DNA of 7,791 nt, taken from JAWCLZ01 sp037443105. GTDB lineage: Archaea > Halobacteriota > JAWCLZ01. Under the pieces are notes generated by a model. It was not told where the DNA came from, did no database searches, and saw only the letters and a program-made list of their open reading frames with translations. The stretch is taken from assembly GCA_037443105.1 (NCBI GenBank), contig JBBIOZ010000074.1, forward strand, positions 1-7,791, read 5' to 3'. Shown here in pieces: positions 1 to 5,366 of the stretch (position 1 is its first letter; each line of letters opens with the position of its first letter). A program made the translations under genes and the position numbers.

Positions 1-55
1 TGCTTTCAAGTCAAAGTAAAATGCCGCCCAATTCTGAGCATCCCAAGAACCACTC
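1..55 (-). repeat. 55-nt exact direct repeat inside the S-layer gene, copy in unit 2
   Basis: Positions 1-55 are identical to 862-916, 861 bp (287 codons) apart and in the same reading frame. They encode SGSWDAQNWAAFYFDLKA in both domain units. Identity breaks just beyond the 3' (plus-strand) end and may continue past the left edge, which cannot be seen. It marks the boundary of the second domain unit. Confidence 0.95.
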
Positions 56-1041
56 GATTCATTGTAAGCAGTACCTCTGAGCTCATATGTACCTGGAGCT
101 GTCTTTTCTACGAATGGGTAGTATCTGAGCATATCGTGATCTGCAACTTTGAACTTCATATCGCCCATTAAGCTGACCACTGAATTTTTAGTTAAAGTTA
201 CAGTGTTTTCATTCTTGAGCACCAACTTATCTGCATCAGCAGTTCTTACTTTAAATACTCCAAATGTATCACCAGCGGTGATTTGAATAACATTATCTGA
301 GATCATCCAAGCATATTTGATCGTAACCAAGTTAGCATCGGTACCTCTAAACACATTGTCAACATAGCACACAAAGAATGGAGCATCAGATTCACCAGCA
401 AGAGTCTTCTTGTACTTGAAGGTCATATCATCAGGAGTCGGCGATGGCTTGCCAACGATTGCTTCCTTAACCACAGCGCCATCCTTCAAAAGCTGCAGCC
501 ATACCTTATTACCGTCAACATCGATCATCACCGGCTTCAATGTATAACCTTCTCCAAGATCCTTGGTCTGACCAACTGTCAAGATCCATTGATCATCCTT
601 ACCCATCTCTAGCACGAGCTTAGACAACTTCTGCGCATTACCCTTCACAGCAACATATTTCTCTGCTTGCCAACCAATGATCCAATAATATCCATTTCCG
701 AAGTCAGCATCATTATCAAGAGCCTTTGGAGATGGTGTTTCACTATGAATCTTGTATTCCTTCTTTGAATCCTGGGTTGAATAGATCAATCCATCTTCAA
801 CAATTGTCCTATTAGTACCATTGATGCCAGGAACAATAGTCAAACTCTCTGTCCAATTCCATGCTTTCAAGTCAAAGTAAAATGCCGCCCAATTCTGAGC
901 ATCCCAAGAACCACTCATTTCATTAAAAGCTTGCCCTCTGATCTCCACCTTCGTTACTACTGCTGCACTCGCTGGCATCATTGCTATCGTTGCCGATAAT
1001 AGCATTAGCAAGGCAACGACAATTGCGCTTACTCTCTTCAT
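1..1041 (-). CDS. S-layer protein, Methanosarcina-type duplication domain, N-terminal part (cut by window edge)
   Basis: This is the first 347 codons of a secreted surface-layer protein, open to the left edge with no stop. Residues 1-26 form a signal peptide: basic MKR, a hydrophobic core (AIVVALLMLLSATIAMM), then an ASA cleavage motif at 24-26. The mature part opens with EIRGQAF, a SGSWDAQNWAAFYFDLKAW block (about 43-61) and TESLTIVPG (about 64-72), which I recognise as the start of the S-layer family duplication domain (TIGR01567/PF07752-like). The domain ends near residue 318 and a second unit begins with ELRGTAYNESSGSWD, so the repeat period is 287 residues. N-glycosylation sequons lie at N62 (NWT), N74 (NGT) and N77 (NRT). 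One cysteine (C225) is visible. The ATG at 1041 has AAGGAGG 9 nt upstream. The second unit and any C-terminal membrane anchor lie outside the window. Family assignment is firm; lineage is inferred. Confidence 0.92.
   Translation of the reverse strand, partial: MKRVSAIVVALLMLLSATIAMMPASAAVVTKVEIRGQAFNEMSGSWDAQNWAAFYFDLKAWNWTESLTIVPGINGTNRTIVEDGLIYSTQDSKKEYKIHSETPSPKALDNDADFGNGYYWIIGWQAEKYVAVKGNAQKLSKLVLEMGKDDQWILTVGQTKDLGEGYTLKPVMIDVDGNKVWLQLLKDGAVVKEAIVGKPSPTPDDMTFKYKKTLAGESDAPFFVCYVDNVFRGTDANLVTIKYAWMISDNVIQITAGDTFGVFKVRTADADKLVLKNENTVTLTKNSVVSLMGDMKFKVADHDMLRYYPFVEKTAPGTYELRGTAYNESSGSWDAQNWAAFYFDLKA
862..916 (-). repeat. 55-nt exact direct repeat inside the S-layer gene, copy in unit 1
   Basis: This is the partner of the repeat at 1-55, lying 39-57 codons into the gene. 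The flanking codons differ: unit 1 has GQAFNEM and unit 2 has GTAYNES before the shared block. The nucleotide identity is therefore sharper than the surrounding protein similarity. Confidence 0.95.
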
Positions 1042-1050
1042 TCTTTCTAA

Positions 1051-1057
1051 CCTCCTT
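1051..1057 (-). promoter_or_regulatory. Ribosome binding site of the S-layer gene
   Basis: On the minus strand this reads AAGGAGG, a full anti-Shine-Dalgarno match, with 9 nt before the ATG at 1041. It fixes the start of the S-layer protein, and the signal peptide begins directly at this ATG. Confidence 0.85.
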
Positions 1058-1079
1058 TTAATTTATTATCAGTCCGTTT

Positions 1080-1087
1080 TTTATAAA
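1080..1087 (-). promoter_or_regulatory. Candidate proximal TATA box for the S-layer gene
   Basis: TTTATAAA reads the same on both strands. In the minus direction it would place a transcription start about 25 nt downstream, near 1058-1060, giving a leader of roughly 18 nt that just contains the AAGGAGG site. A second, distal box at 1256-1264 is an alternative, so which one drives the gene is open. Confidence 0.45.
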
Positions 1088-1101
1088 GGGTGATTTTATT
1101 A

Positions 1102-1124
1102 CTGTTACTTACTGTTATCTGTTA
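1102..1124 (-). repeat. Three TAACAG repeats upstream of the proximal S-layer TATA box
   Basis: On the minus strand TAACAG occurs at 1119-1124, 1112-1117 and 1102-1107. Two copies carry the longer form GTAACAG, and the lower two copies are offset by 10 bp, about one helical turn. They lie 15-37 bp upstream of the proximal TATA box, where an activator could sit. If the distal promoter is used, they would instead fall in the leader RNA. The function is not known. Confidence 0.4.
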
Positions 1125-1137
1125 CTCCCCATCTTCG

Positions 1138-1159
1138 ACCGCTTTTTAAGCGGTTTTTT
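1138..1159 (+). terminator. Hairpin followed by T6, terminator-like on the plus strand
   Basis: ACCGCTT (1138-1144) and AAGCGGT (1148-1154) form a perfect 7-bp stem with a TTT loop, followed by T residues through 1159. On the plus strand this resembles an intrinsic terminator, but no plus-strand gene precedes it. It could stop antisense transcription coming out of the S-layer region. On the minus strand it would be a leader hairpin preceded by A6. Confidence 0.4.
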
Positions 1160-1172
1160 CGCTGATCAGCGA
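1159..1172. repeat. 14-bp perfect palindrome
   Basis: TCGCTGATCAGCGA equals its own reverse complement. It directly abuts the T run of the hairpin at 1138-1154. It may be an operator for a dimeric regulator, or part of a structured leader of the S-layer transcript. No regulator is encoded nearby that I can link to it. Confidence 0.5.
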
Positions 1173-1195
1173 TTTTAAGTATAATGCACGTCAAA

Positions 1196-1224
1196 GGCAT
1201 CGCGAATTCAATTCGACGAATGCC
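1196..1224. repeat. Imperfect hairpin in the S-layer upstream region
   Basis: GGCAT (1196-1200) pairs with ATGCC (1220-1224), extended by CG/CG across a one-base bulge. The interior contains the near-palindrome CGAATTCAATTCG. The stem could form on either strand. With the two elements at 1138-1172 it makes a cluster of three foldable segments within 90 bp. Confidence 0.4.
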
Positions 1225-1255
1225 GAAGCCCTCTTCATCACCCTTCGAATCCCGT

Positions 1256-1264
1256 CTTTATATG
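1256..1264 (-). promoter_or_regulatory. Candidate distal TATA box for the S-layer gene
   Basis: The minus strand reads CATATAAAG here, close to the archaeal TATA consensus. A start about 25 nt downstream, near 1235, would give a leader of about 190 nt containing all three hairpin or palindrome elements and the TAACAG repeats. This competes with the proximal box at 1080-1087. Confidence 0.35.
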
Positions 1265-1318
1265 GACTATCGTTGTGCTTATATCCTTACTATATTAAAT
1301 CTTTTGTGGTAGAAAGCC

Positions 1319-1348
1319 TTGAATTTTCAAAAAAATCTGAAAATTCAA
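1319..1348. repeat. 11-bp perfect inverted repeat upstream of hepT
   Basis: TTGAATTTTCA (1319-1329) and TGAAAATTCAA (1338-1348) are exact reverse complements separated by 8 nt of A-rich sequence. It lies about 108-137 bp upstream of the hepT start. The symmetry suits a dimeric DNA-binding protein or an AT-rich hairpin. It is not followed by a T run, so it is unlikely to be a terminator. Confidence 0.5.
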
Positions 1349-1424
1349 TATTTGAGAGAAAATAATTCGACAGTATGTGAAGTTGGCAATTAGCGTTGTA
1401 AATAAAGATAATTGTGAAAGATAC

Positions 1425-1433
1425 TTTATATAT
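1425..1433 (+). promoter_or_regulatory. TATA box of the hepT-mntA operon
   Basis: TTTATATAT is an excellent archaeal TATA box, preceded by the purine-rich GAAAG (1416-1420) as a possible BRE. Its centre is about 27 bp before the hepT ATG at 1456, so transcription should begin at or just before the start codon. An AAGGGG sequence at 1445-1450 resembles a ribosome binding site but might not be in the mRNA. Confidence 0.65.
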
Positions 1434-1455
1434 CTTCATCGCATAAGGGGATACG

Positions 1456-1863
1456 ATGGAGAGAATCACTAGATATAGAGATAAAATAGATTACATCGTG
1501 GATAGTCTGGAGTTAATCAGAGAGCCGAAAAATGAACTGGAATTAAGCGGGATATTCTACCGGCTTCATACCTCTATAGAGGCAGCGATGGATTTAACTG
1601 CGATGATGGTCAAAGACATAGGTAGAAAAGTGGAGGATGACTATTTAAACATCGCTACTCTAGAAAACTCTGGCATAATTTCGCGAGAATTAGCGGAGCA
1701 ATTAAGAAAGTGCAATGGATTAAGAAATTATCTGGTTCATAGGTATAATAAGGTGGATGAACAAATAGCTCTCGATTCCATTGCTTTAGTGAAGAAGACA
1801 TTATATGAATTTATAGAAGTTATCGAGGGATTTCTAAATGAACTTTACTCTGCAGAAAATTAG
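1456..1863 (+). CDS. hepT: HepT-like HEPN ribonuclease toxin
   Basis: This 135-residue all-helical protein carries the diagnostic HEPN motif RNYLVHRY at residues 90-97, which fits R-x4-H-x-Y with R90, H95 and Y97. Family members (formerly DUF86) are dimeric RNases whose Arg and His form the active site; in characterised HepT/MntA pairs the tyrosine after the His is adenylylated by the partner. The length is typical of the family. The gene opens at an ATG just below a strong TATA box, with AGGGG 5 nt upstream. It overlaps the downstream nucleotidyltransferase gene by 26 nt, the classic layout of this toxin-antitoxin type. All key residues are present, so the toxin appears intact. The RNA target (tRNA or mRNA) cannot be told from sequence. 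Confidence 0.9.
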   Translation: MERITRYRDKIDYIVDSLELIREPKNELELSGIFYRLHTSIEAAMDLTAMMVKDIGRKVEDDYLNIATLENSGIISRELAEQLRKCNGLRNYLVHRYNKVDEQIALDSIALVKKTLYEFIEVIEGFLNELYSAEN

Positions 1864-2260
1864 AGGAGATCTTGAGTTTTTAAATAAGTATGAGGTGATA
1901 ATTTACGGTTCCTATGCAGCTCAGGAGTTCAGAGAGGGATCAGATATAGATATTGCTGTGATAACAAGAAAGAGGGATGGGAGTGAAAATTTAAAGCTGC
2001 TGAAGAGCTTCCTTGGAAAGGCTGAAGCAATATATGATATTAGAATCTTTGAACTTTTGCCGCTTAGACTTCAAGCTTCAGCTATATCTAACTATATAGT
2101 GCTATTCGGCAGCGAGTTGGAGATCTCAGAGTATTTTTACCTCTATAGAAAGCTCTGGGTTGACTGCAAGCATAGAATGACTGAAAATCAATTCAAGAGC
2201 TATAAAGAAAAAATTGAAGCAATGCGAAGATTTGAAAGGCTGTCTATGGGGCACCTTTAA
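1838..2260 (+). CDS. mntA: MntA-like minimal nucleotidyltransferase antitoxin
   Basis: This 140-residue protein has the polymerase-beta-type core. GS at 24-25, ten residues, then DID at 36-38 matches the GSx10DxD motif that binds NTP and Mg. A third acidic residue, D67 in YDIRIFE, sits where the last catalytic Asp is expected. In HepT/MntA systems this enzyme transfers AMP units from ATP to the toxin tyrosine and so silences it. The ATG at 1838 lies inside the end of hepT and has a GAGGGA site 7 nt upstream, so translation is probably coupled. The C-terminal third (about 100-140) is helical and charged and has no recognised motif. The pairing with hepT makes the role confident; biochemical specificity is inferred from the family. 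Confidence 0.9.
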   Translation: MNFTLQKIRGDLEFLNKYEVIIYGSYAAQEFREGSDIDIAVITRKRDGSENLKLLKSFLGKAEAIYDIRIFELLPLRLQASAISNYIVLFGSELEISEYFYLYRKLWVDCKHRMTENQFKSYKEKIEAMRRFERLSMGHL

Positions 2261-2273
2261 AAGGGGTGTTGGA

Positions 2274-2450
2274 TTGACTTTGATTGATTTGCTTATTGGT
2301 TTAACAATCGGCTTTGGCCAATTAATCATTGGCCTTTTCCTCGCAATGGGTTCCATATACATAGGTCTCAGACTATTGGATAAAATTAACCAAAGGCATA
2401 GCAAGGGCAATTGGAATAGGCATTTAAAGTTCCTTAGGGGAATGTCTTAA
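2274..2450 (+). CDS. Small hydrophobic protein, possibly a decayed DUF350-like membrane protein
   Basis: From the TTG at 2274 this gives 58 residues. AAGGGGTG lies just upstream, about 5 nt away, which is why I prefer this start to an upstream in-frame TTG at 2214 that has no ribosome binding site and overlaps mntA. Residues 1-35 are strongly hydrophobic (IDLLIGLTIGFGQ, then LIIGLFLAMGSIYIGLRLL), enough for one long or two short membrane helices. DKI and a basic tail follow. The segment ending GLRLLDKI resembles the first helix of DUF350 proteins from memory. After DKI the match is lost, whereas the +1 frame briefly reads LTKG then IGIGI before a stop, which suggests frameshift decay. It could equally be an intact orphan small membrane protein. 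It follows mntA by 13 nt and may be co-transcribed. Confidence 0.4.
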   Translation: MTLIDLLIGLTIGFGQLIIGLFLAMGSIYIGLRLLDKINQRHSKGNWNRHLKFLRGMS

Positions 2451-2510
2451 GAAAGCATCTCAATATTCTGCAATTTATATTTATTTCCTCTTATGGCTTA
2501 GAGGGATGAA

Positions 2511-2526
2511 GGAAAATGGGTTTTCC
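2511..2526. terminator. Small hairpin in the convergent intergenic region
   Basis: GGAAAA (2511-2516) and TTTTCC (2521-2526) form a 6-bp stem with a TGGG loop. It sits 60 bp after the plus-strand ORF and 48 bp beyond the minus-strand operon. It may contribute to transcript ends on either strand, but there is no long T run, so the call is weak. Confidence 0.25.
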
Positions 2527-2539
2527 AAGTTATTCCCAT

Positions 2540-2555
2540 AAAACTCAGAGTTTTT
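2540..2555 (+). terminator. Candidate terminator of the hepT-mntA operon
   Basis: AAAACT (2540-2545) and AGTTTT (2549-2554) form a 6-bp stem around CAG, ending in T5. This is a short AT-rich hairpin-plus-T element in the right place for the end of the plus-strand transcript. Because it is nearly symmetric, it could also act on the minus strand. Confidence 0.35.
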
Positions 2556-2568
2556 CACAGCATTGTTG

Positions 2569-2574
2569 AAAAAA
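2569..2574 (-). terminator. Oligo-T end of the minus-strand operon
   Basis: The minus strand reads TTTTTT immediately after the TAA stop of the VWA gene. Archaeal RNA polymerase commonly terminates at such oligo-T tracts. With the convergent gene ending at 2450, this is the natural end of the long minus-strand transcript. Confidence 0.45.
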
Positions 2575-3855
2575 TTAAGCTGCTGCTCGCTGTTCTATGT
2601 AGCGCTTGATCACAAATTCTTTTAGATTTAAGGGGTCTTCAACGAAGGTAACCGTTGCTCTGCCATTTACTTTGGCTATTTCTTCGCAGAGCAGTTTTAG
2701 CTCTGGCCTTCGGTCGAGCATGATTAAATTCAGCCTTACATTTGCCCTTCCAGCTTCTCTAGCTGCCTTTAATGCACTTTGAACCGGGCTTTCACTTGTC
2801 GAGGAAGAAGCAGTTGGCTCGCTATCGGTGATTAAAAATATGCTGCGATTTGCATCTTCTTTCTCCAAGGTTTTGGTTGCTGTATCCAAGGCCAAGCCTA
2901 TATCGGTGTAGCCAATTGGGCGCAGGCGAGTTAACTCGCCGTGTGCTACTCTTCGCACTTCGTGGTTATATGCGAATATATGCAGCACGTCTTCTTTATA
3001 TTCACGCTGCAGCAGTTCTCTAAGTGCTAATGCTGCCATTACCGCGCCTATGAATTTCTCTCCATCCATTGAGAAGGAGATGTCAAGCAGGATTACATTG
3101 GCTGTTCTAGCTAAATGATACGGCTCTCTGATCAATATGTCCTCCCGCCTTAGCTTGAGTTCCTTGGGATCGTGGAGAGCGCTGGAGATCAAGCTTTCTT
3201 GTATATCCAGCATGTCATAGCTATGCCTCTGCTCATCGTACTCCTGCAGTCTATGGGAGGGATATATTCCTATGCCTTCGCTTTCAATTTCATGTATGCC
3301 AAAGCCTTGTTTCTCGAGGTTTATGAAGGCTTCCTCCAGTACTCTTTTAGCGATCAATCTTTCTGCTTTAGCTGTGAACCCAGGGAGGTTTATGAACATA
3401 TCTGGATATAAAAAATCTCGCTGCAGCCTCATTGAGCCTACGTCGAGGAAGTCTTCCTTGGTGAATTCTTCCACTATTTGCTCTGGGAAGTTTTTAATCA
3501 TCTGCCTAGGTGAGAGGTCGCTTGCTTGGATCTCGCCTTTTTTAACTTTATCCTCTAAGTATTCCCACGCCTTTGCTCTCGCTGCTTTAAGCTTGGCGTA
3601 TCCAGGGAAGTATTTCTCCCGCCAGTCACCTCGACTCCAGCCTATCGCTGCAATTTGCGGTCTCTCTACTTCAAGGTCTTTTTCTTTGAGGTAATTCTCA
3701 ACTATTTCATTTATATTCACTTTTCCCTCGCGCATGCTTTCTAAACTCCTAGGGTTGAATATGCCATAGAGTATGTCCTCAGCTAGTTTTTCTCCGAAGA
3801 CAGCTGAGAACTTCGGCTCTTTACTCTCGAGACACGGCTCACACTTTGGCTTCAT
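2575..3855 (-). CDS. VWA-domain protein with intact MIDAS, partner of the MoxR-type ATPase
   Basis: This 426-residue soluble protein has a C-terminal von Willebrand factor A domain (about 252-420). The metal-ion-dependent adhesion site is complete: DISFS at 258-262, T317 in GYTDIG and D344 in ITDSEP. Residues 1-250 are mostly charged helix and resemble no domain I can name. A CEPC pair sits at the extreme N-terminus (C5, C8). There is no signal peptide or membrane segment, so it acts in the cytoplasm. The ATG lies 17 nt inside the end of the AAA+ gene and has only a weak upstream site, implying translational coupling. The arrangement matches RavA-ViaA, CoxD-CoxE and ChlI-ChlD pairs, in which the VWA protein binds the ATPase and the client through the MIDAS metal. 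The client is unknown. It is not a cobalto- or magnesium-chelatase D subunit, since no AAA half is present. Confidence 0.85.
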   Translation of the reverse strand: MKPKCEPCLESKEPKFSAVFGEKLAEDILYGIFNPRSLESMREGKVNINEIVENYLKEKDLEVERPQIAAIGWSRGDWREKYFPGYAKLKAARAKAWEYLEDKVKKGEIQASDLSPRQMIKNFPEQIVEEFTKEDFLDVGSMRLQRDFLYPDMFINLPGFTAKAERLIAKRVLEEAFINLEKQGFGIHEIESEGIGIYPSHRLQEYDEQRHSYDMLDIQESLISSALHDPKELKLRREDILIREPYHLARTANVILLDISFSMDGEKFIGAVMAALALRELLQREYKEDVLHIFAYNHEVRRVAHGELTRLRPIGYTDIGLALDTATKTLEKEDANRSIFLITDSEPTASSSTSESPVQSALKAAREAGRANVRLNLIMLDRRPELKLLCEEIAKVNGRATVTFVEDPLNLKEFVIKRYIEQRAAA

Positions 3856-5329
3856 CGACCATCAGCTCTTTAACAATATATCCTTCTCGGGTTTTCTCCA
3901 CCGCTTTAGGCAGGCAGATGCTCATAGCGTGCAATATTATTTCAAGTGCCGCTAGATATTGTTCATCGCTAGCTGTTTTTGAAATTCTATTTATTCTATT
4001 TATAATTCCATCTACCTCTGGTTTACCCCTTAGCTTGCGCAGGGTTTCAATTTCAATTGGAATTCTACCCAGTTTTTTAAATTCTCTATATAAAGTGCTG
4101 AATTCTGCTTCGCTGAGCTCATTGTATATCTCTCTGCATGTCCTCGCGATGGCTTGCTTAGCGAGCTGTTCAATCAATGTGGATTTGGATTCTCTAACCC
4201 CGTGAGCTAGTTCGATTCTCCCAGCTAATGCTAGTTTAACTGTTTCAAATGCTTCACCGTAGTCAGAGAGAAGGGGTACTTCTCTTCCATCGCGATGAGC
4301 CAGAGATTTTATATGGTCGAAGAGCTTTATAGTTGCACGGCAGGAGGGCTCTGTTTCTATTTTCTTAGCGATTTCACATTTCTGTTTATCCCGTGCATAT
4401 CTGACTATTCGAGCTAGGATTCGAAGATGCCAGTGGGGTATATTTGGAGGCTGGTGTTTTACCTTCACTATGTACATATTTCGCTTTCCAATTTCAATCT
4501 CATCCTCCAAGGTTTCAGGGGGGCCTATTTCTATTTGCTCCATTCTATCCAGCAAGGGCTCTTTTATTGGATTTATCCCGCGATAGTTAGCTGGATTGGT
4601 TGAAGCGATTTCTATAGCGTCTACTTTAAATGGCACTATATCTCCATCTGTGGTGGAGATTTGATGTTCTTCGAAGAGCTCGTGCAATAGGGTTTGAAGT
4701 GAGGTTGGTATTGCTCCAAGTTCATCGAAGTAGCCAACCCCTCGATTTGCCTTCAATGCTCTACCTGGTATGAATACCTCAGGATCATCTAGGTCGTAGC
4801 CCTCTCTGATTTTCTGTATAGAAATGCCGCCTATCAACTGCCTAGTGGTGAGCATTGGATCGCCTGGTATTCGAACCCATATCCTTGGAACCCAAGTTAA
4901 CTCGACTTTGCCGCTTAGGATTTTGGCTTTGCAGGCTGGACAGGTTGGCTTCGTTGGATCATCGTTTATCTTGCAGCTTTTTATCGCTAGGAGTTTCTCA
5001 GGCAGCAGCTTTGCGATTGCTTTGGAAAAAGTGGTTTTTCCATAGCCCCTTCCCCCCTTGAATAGTATGGGGGAGCCTGAGAGTAGGGCGTTTTTAACCA
5101 TTTCCTTCTCCAAGGCTTTGCCGACTACATCTGGAAAGGGATCTATTCCTTGTTTTTCACATTCAAGAATTTTCTCACGTACGTAGTCGACGGGTGATTT
5201 TGAATGATAGGGCAGGTATTCCTCGGCCCAGATGTCAATTTCTCTACCGTTAAGTAGATATGTAGGCGAGTTCTGCTTTGTGACTGTGAACTCTTCTAAT
5301 ATAGCATCTGATCTCTTTTTTCGCTTCAT
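3839..5329 (-). CDS. MoxR/ChlI-type AAA+ ATPase with a Cys-rich insertion
   Basis: This 496-residue cytoplasmic ATPase shows Walker A GGRGYGKT (92-99), Walker B GYFDE (199-203), sensor 1 ASTNP (242-246), an arginine-finger candidate R262 in LLDRMEQ, and a sensor-2-like R331 at the start of the lid domain (about 328-375). The 'pre-sensor' segment and lid fit the helix-2-insert AAA+ clade (MoxR, BchI/ChlI). Between Walker A and B lies an unusual segment with C119, C130 and C133 (CPAC), suggesting a zinc site. The fourth ligand is not obvious. About 120 residues follow the lid (376-496), making the protein longer than a typical MoxR (about 330). Its start is the only ATG available; AGAGGG abuts it with no spacer and a better AAGGAG lies 21 nt upstream, so initiation is odd. 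It overlaps the VWA gene. The expected role is ATP-driven remodelling or metal insertion for an unknown client. Automatic annotation may name it magnesium chelatase. Confidence 0.87.
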   Translation of the reverse strand: MKRKKRSDAILEEFTVTKQNSPTYLLNGREIDIWAEEYLPYHSKSPVDYVREKILECEKQGIDPFPDVVGKALEKEMVKNALLSGSPILFKGGRGYGKTTFSKAIAKLLPEKLLAIKSCKINDDPTKPTCPACKAKILSGKVELTWVPRIWVRIPGDPMLTTRQLIGGISIQKIREGYDLDDPEVFIPGRALKANRGVGYFDELGAIPTSLQTLLHELFEEHQISTTDGDIVPFKVDAIEIASTNPANYRGINPIKEPLLDRMEQIEIGPPETLEDEIEIGKRNMYIVKVKHQPPNIPHWHLRILARIVRYARDKQKCEIAKKIETEPSCRATIKLFDHIKSLAHRDGREVPLLSDYGEAFETVKLALAGRIELAHGVRESKSTLIEQLAKQAIARTCREIYNELSEAEFSTLYREFKKLGRIPIEIETLRKLRGKPEVDGIINRINRISKTASDEQYLAALEIILHAMSICLPKAVEKTREGYIVKELMVDEAKV

Positions 5330-5366
5330 CCCTCTAAATTTATGTTGCTTCTCCTTAAAAATTCTA

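Larger units (their letters stand above)
1042..1455. other. Divergent intergenic region between S-layer gene and hepT
   Basis: This 414-bp stretch has no convincing gene. It holds the S-layer ribosome binding site and two candidate TATA boxes on the minus strand (1080-1087 and 1256-1264), three TAACAG repeats, a hairpin followed by T6 (1138-1159), a 14-bp palindrome (1159-1172), a GGCAT...ATGCC hairpin (1196-1224), an 11-bp inverted repeat (1319-1348), and the hepT promoter on the plus strand (1425-1433). No tRNA or CRISPR repeat was found. A 42-codon plus-strand ORF (1184-1312) has no ribosome binding site and is not called. Confidence 0.8.

Noticed and set aside
1225..1260. Possible tRNA T-arm (TTCGAATCCC)
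   Set aside because: No matching stem, D-arm, anticodon arm or acceptor stem can be built around it on either strand.
1184..1312. 42-codon plus-strand ORF starting at an ATG in the divergent intergenic region
   Set aside because: It has no ribosome binding site, no recognisable motif and Ser/Pro/Arg-rich composition, and it overlaps hairpins and a promoter on the other strand. Likely chance.
2214..2273. Upstream TTG start for the small hydrophobic protein, giving 78 residues
   Set aside because: No ribosome binding site precedes it, and the added residues overlap mntA and look like frame-shifted coding sequence.
2126..2410. 94-codon minus-strand ORF opposite the mntA end and the small hydrophobic ORF
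   Set aside because: It lies antisense to better-supported plus-strand sequence and has no ribosome binding site or motif.
3172..5061. Several plus-strand ORFs of 60-140 codons across the VWA and AAA+ genes
   Set aside because: They are frame shadows of minus-strand genes with complete motifs; their Ser/Leu/Cys-rich translations are typical of antisense reading.
3839..5329. Magnesium or cobalt chelatase subunit for tetrapyrrole synthesis
   Set aside because: The ATPase has a Cys insertion and long C-terminal extension, the VWA partner lacks an AAA half, and no large chelatase subunit or tetrapyrrole gene is nearby. A general MoxR-type label is safer.
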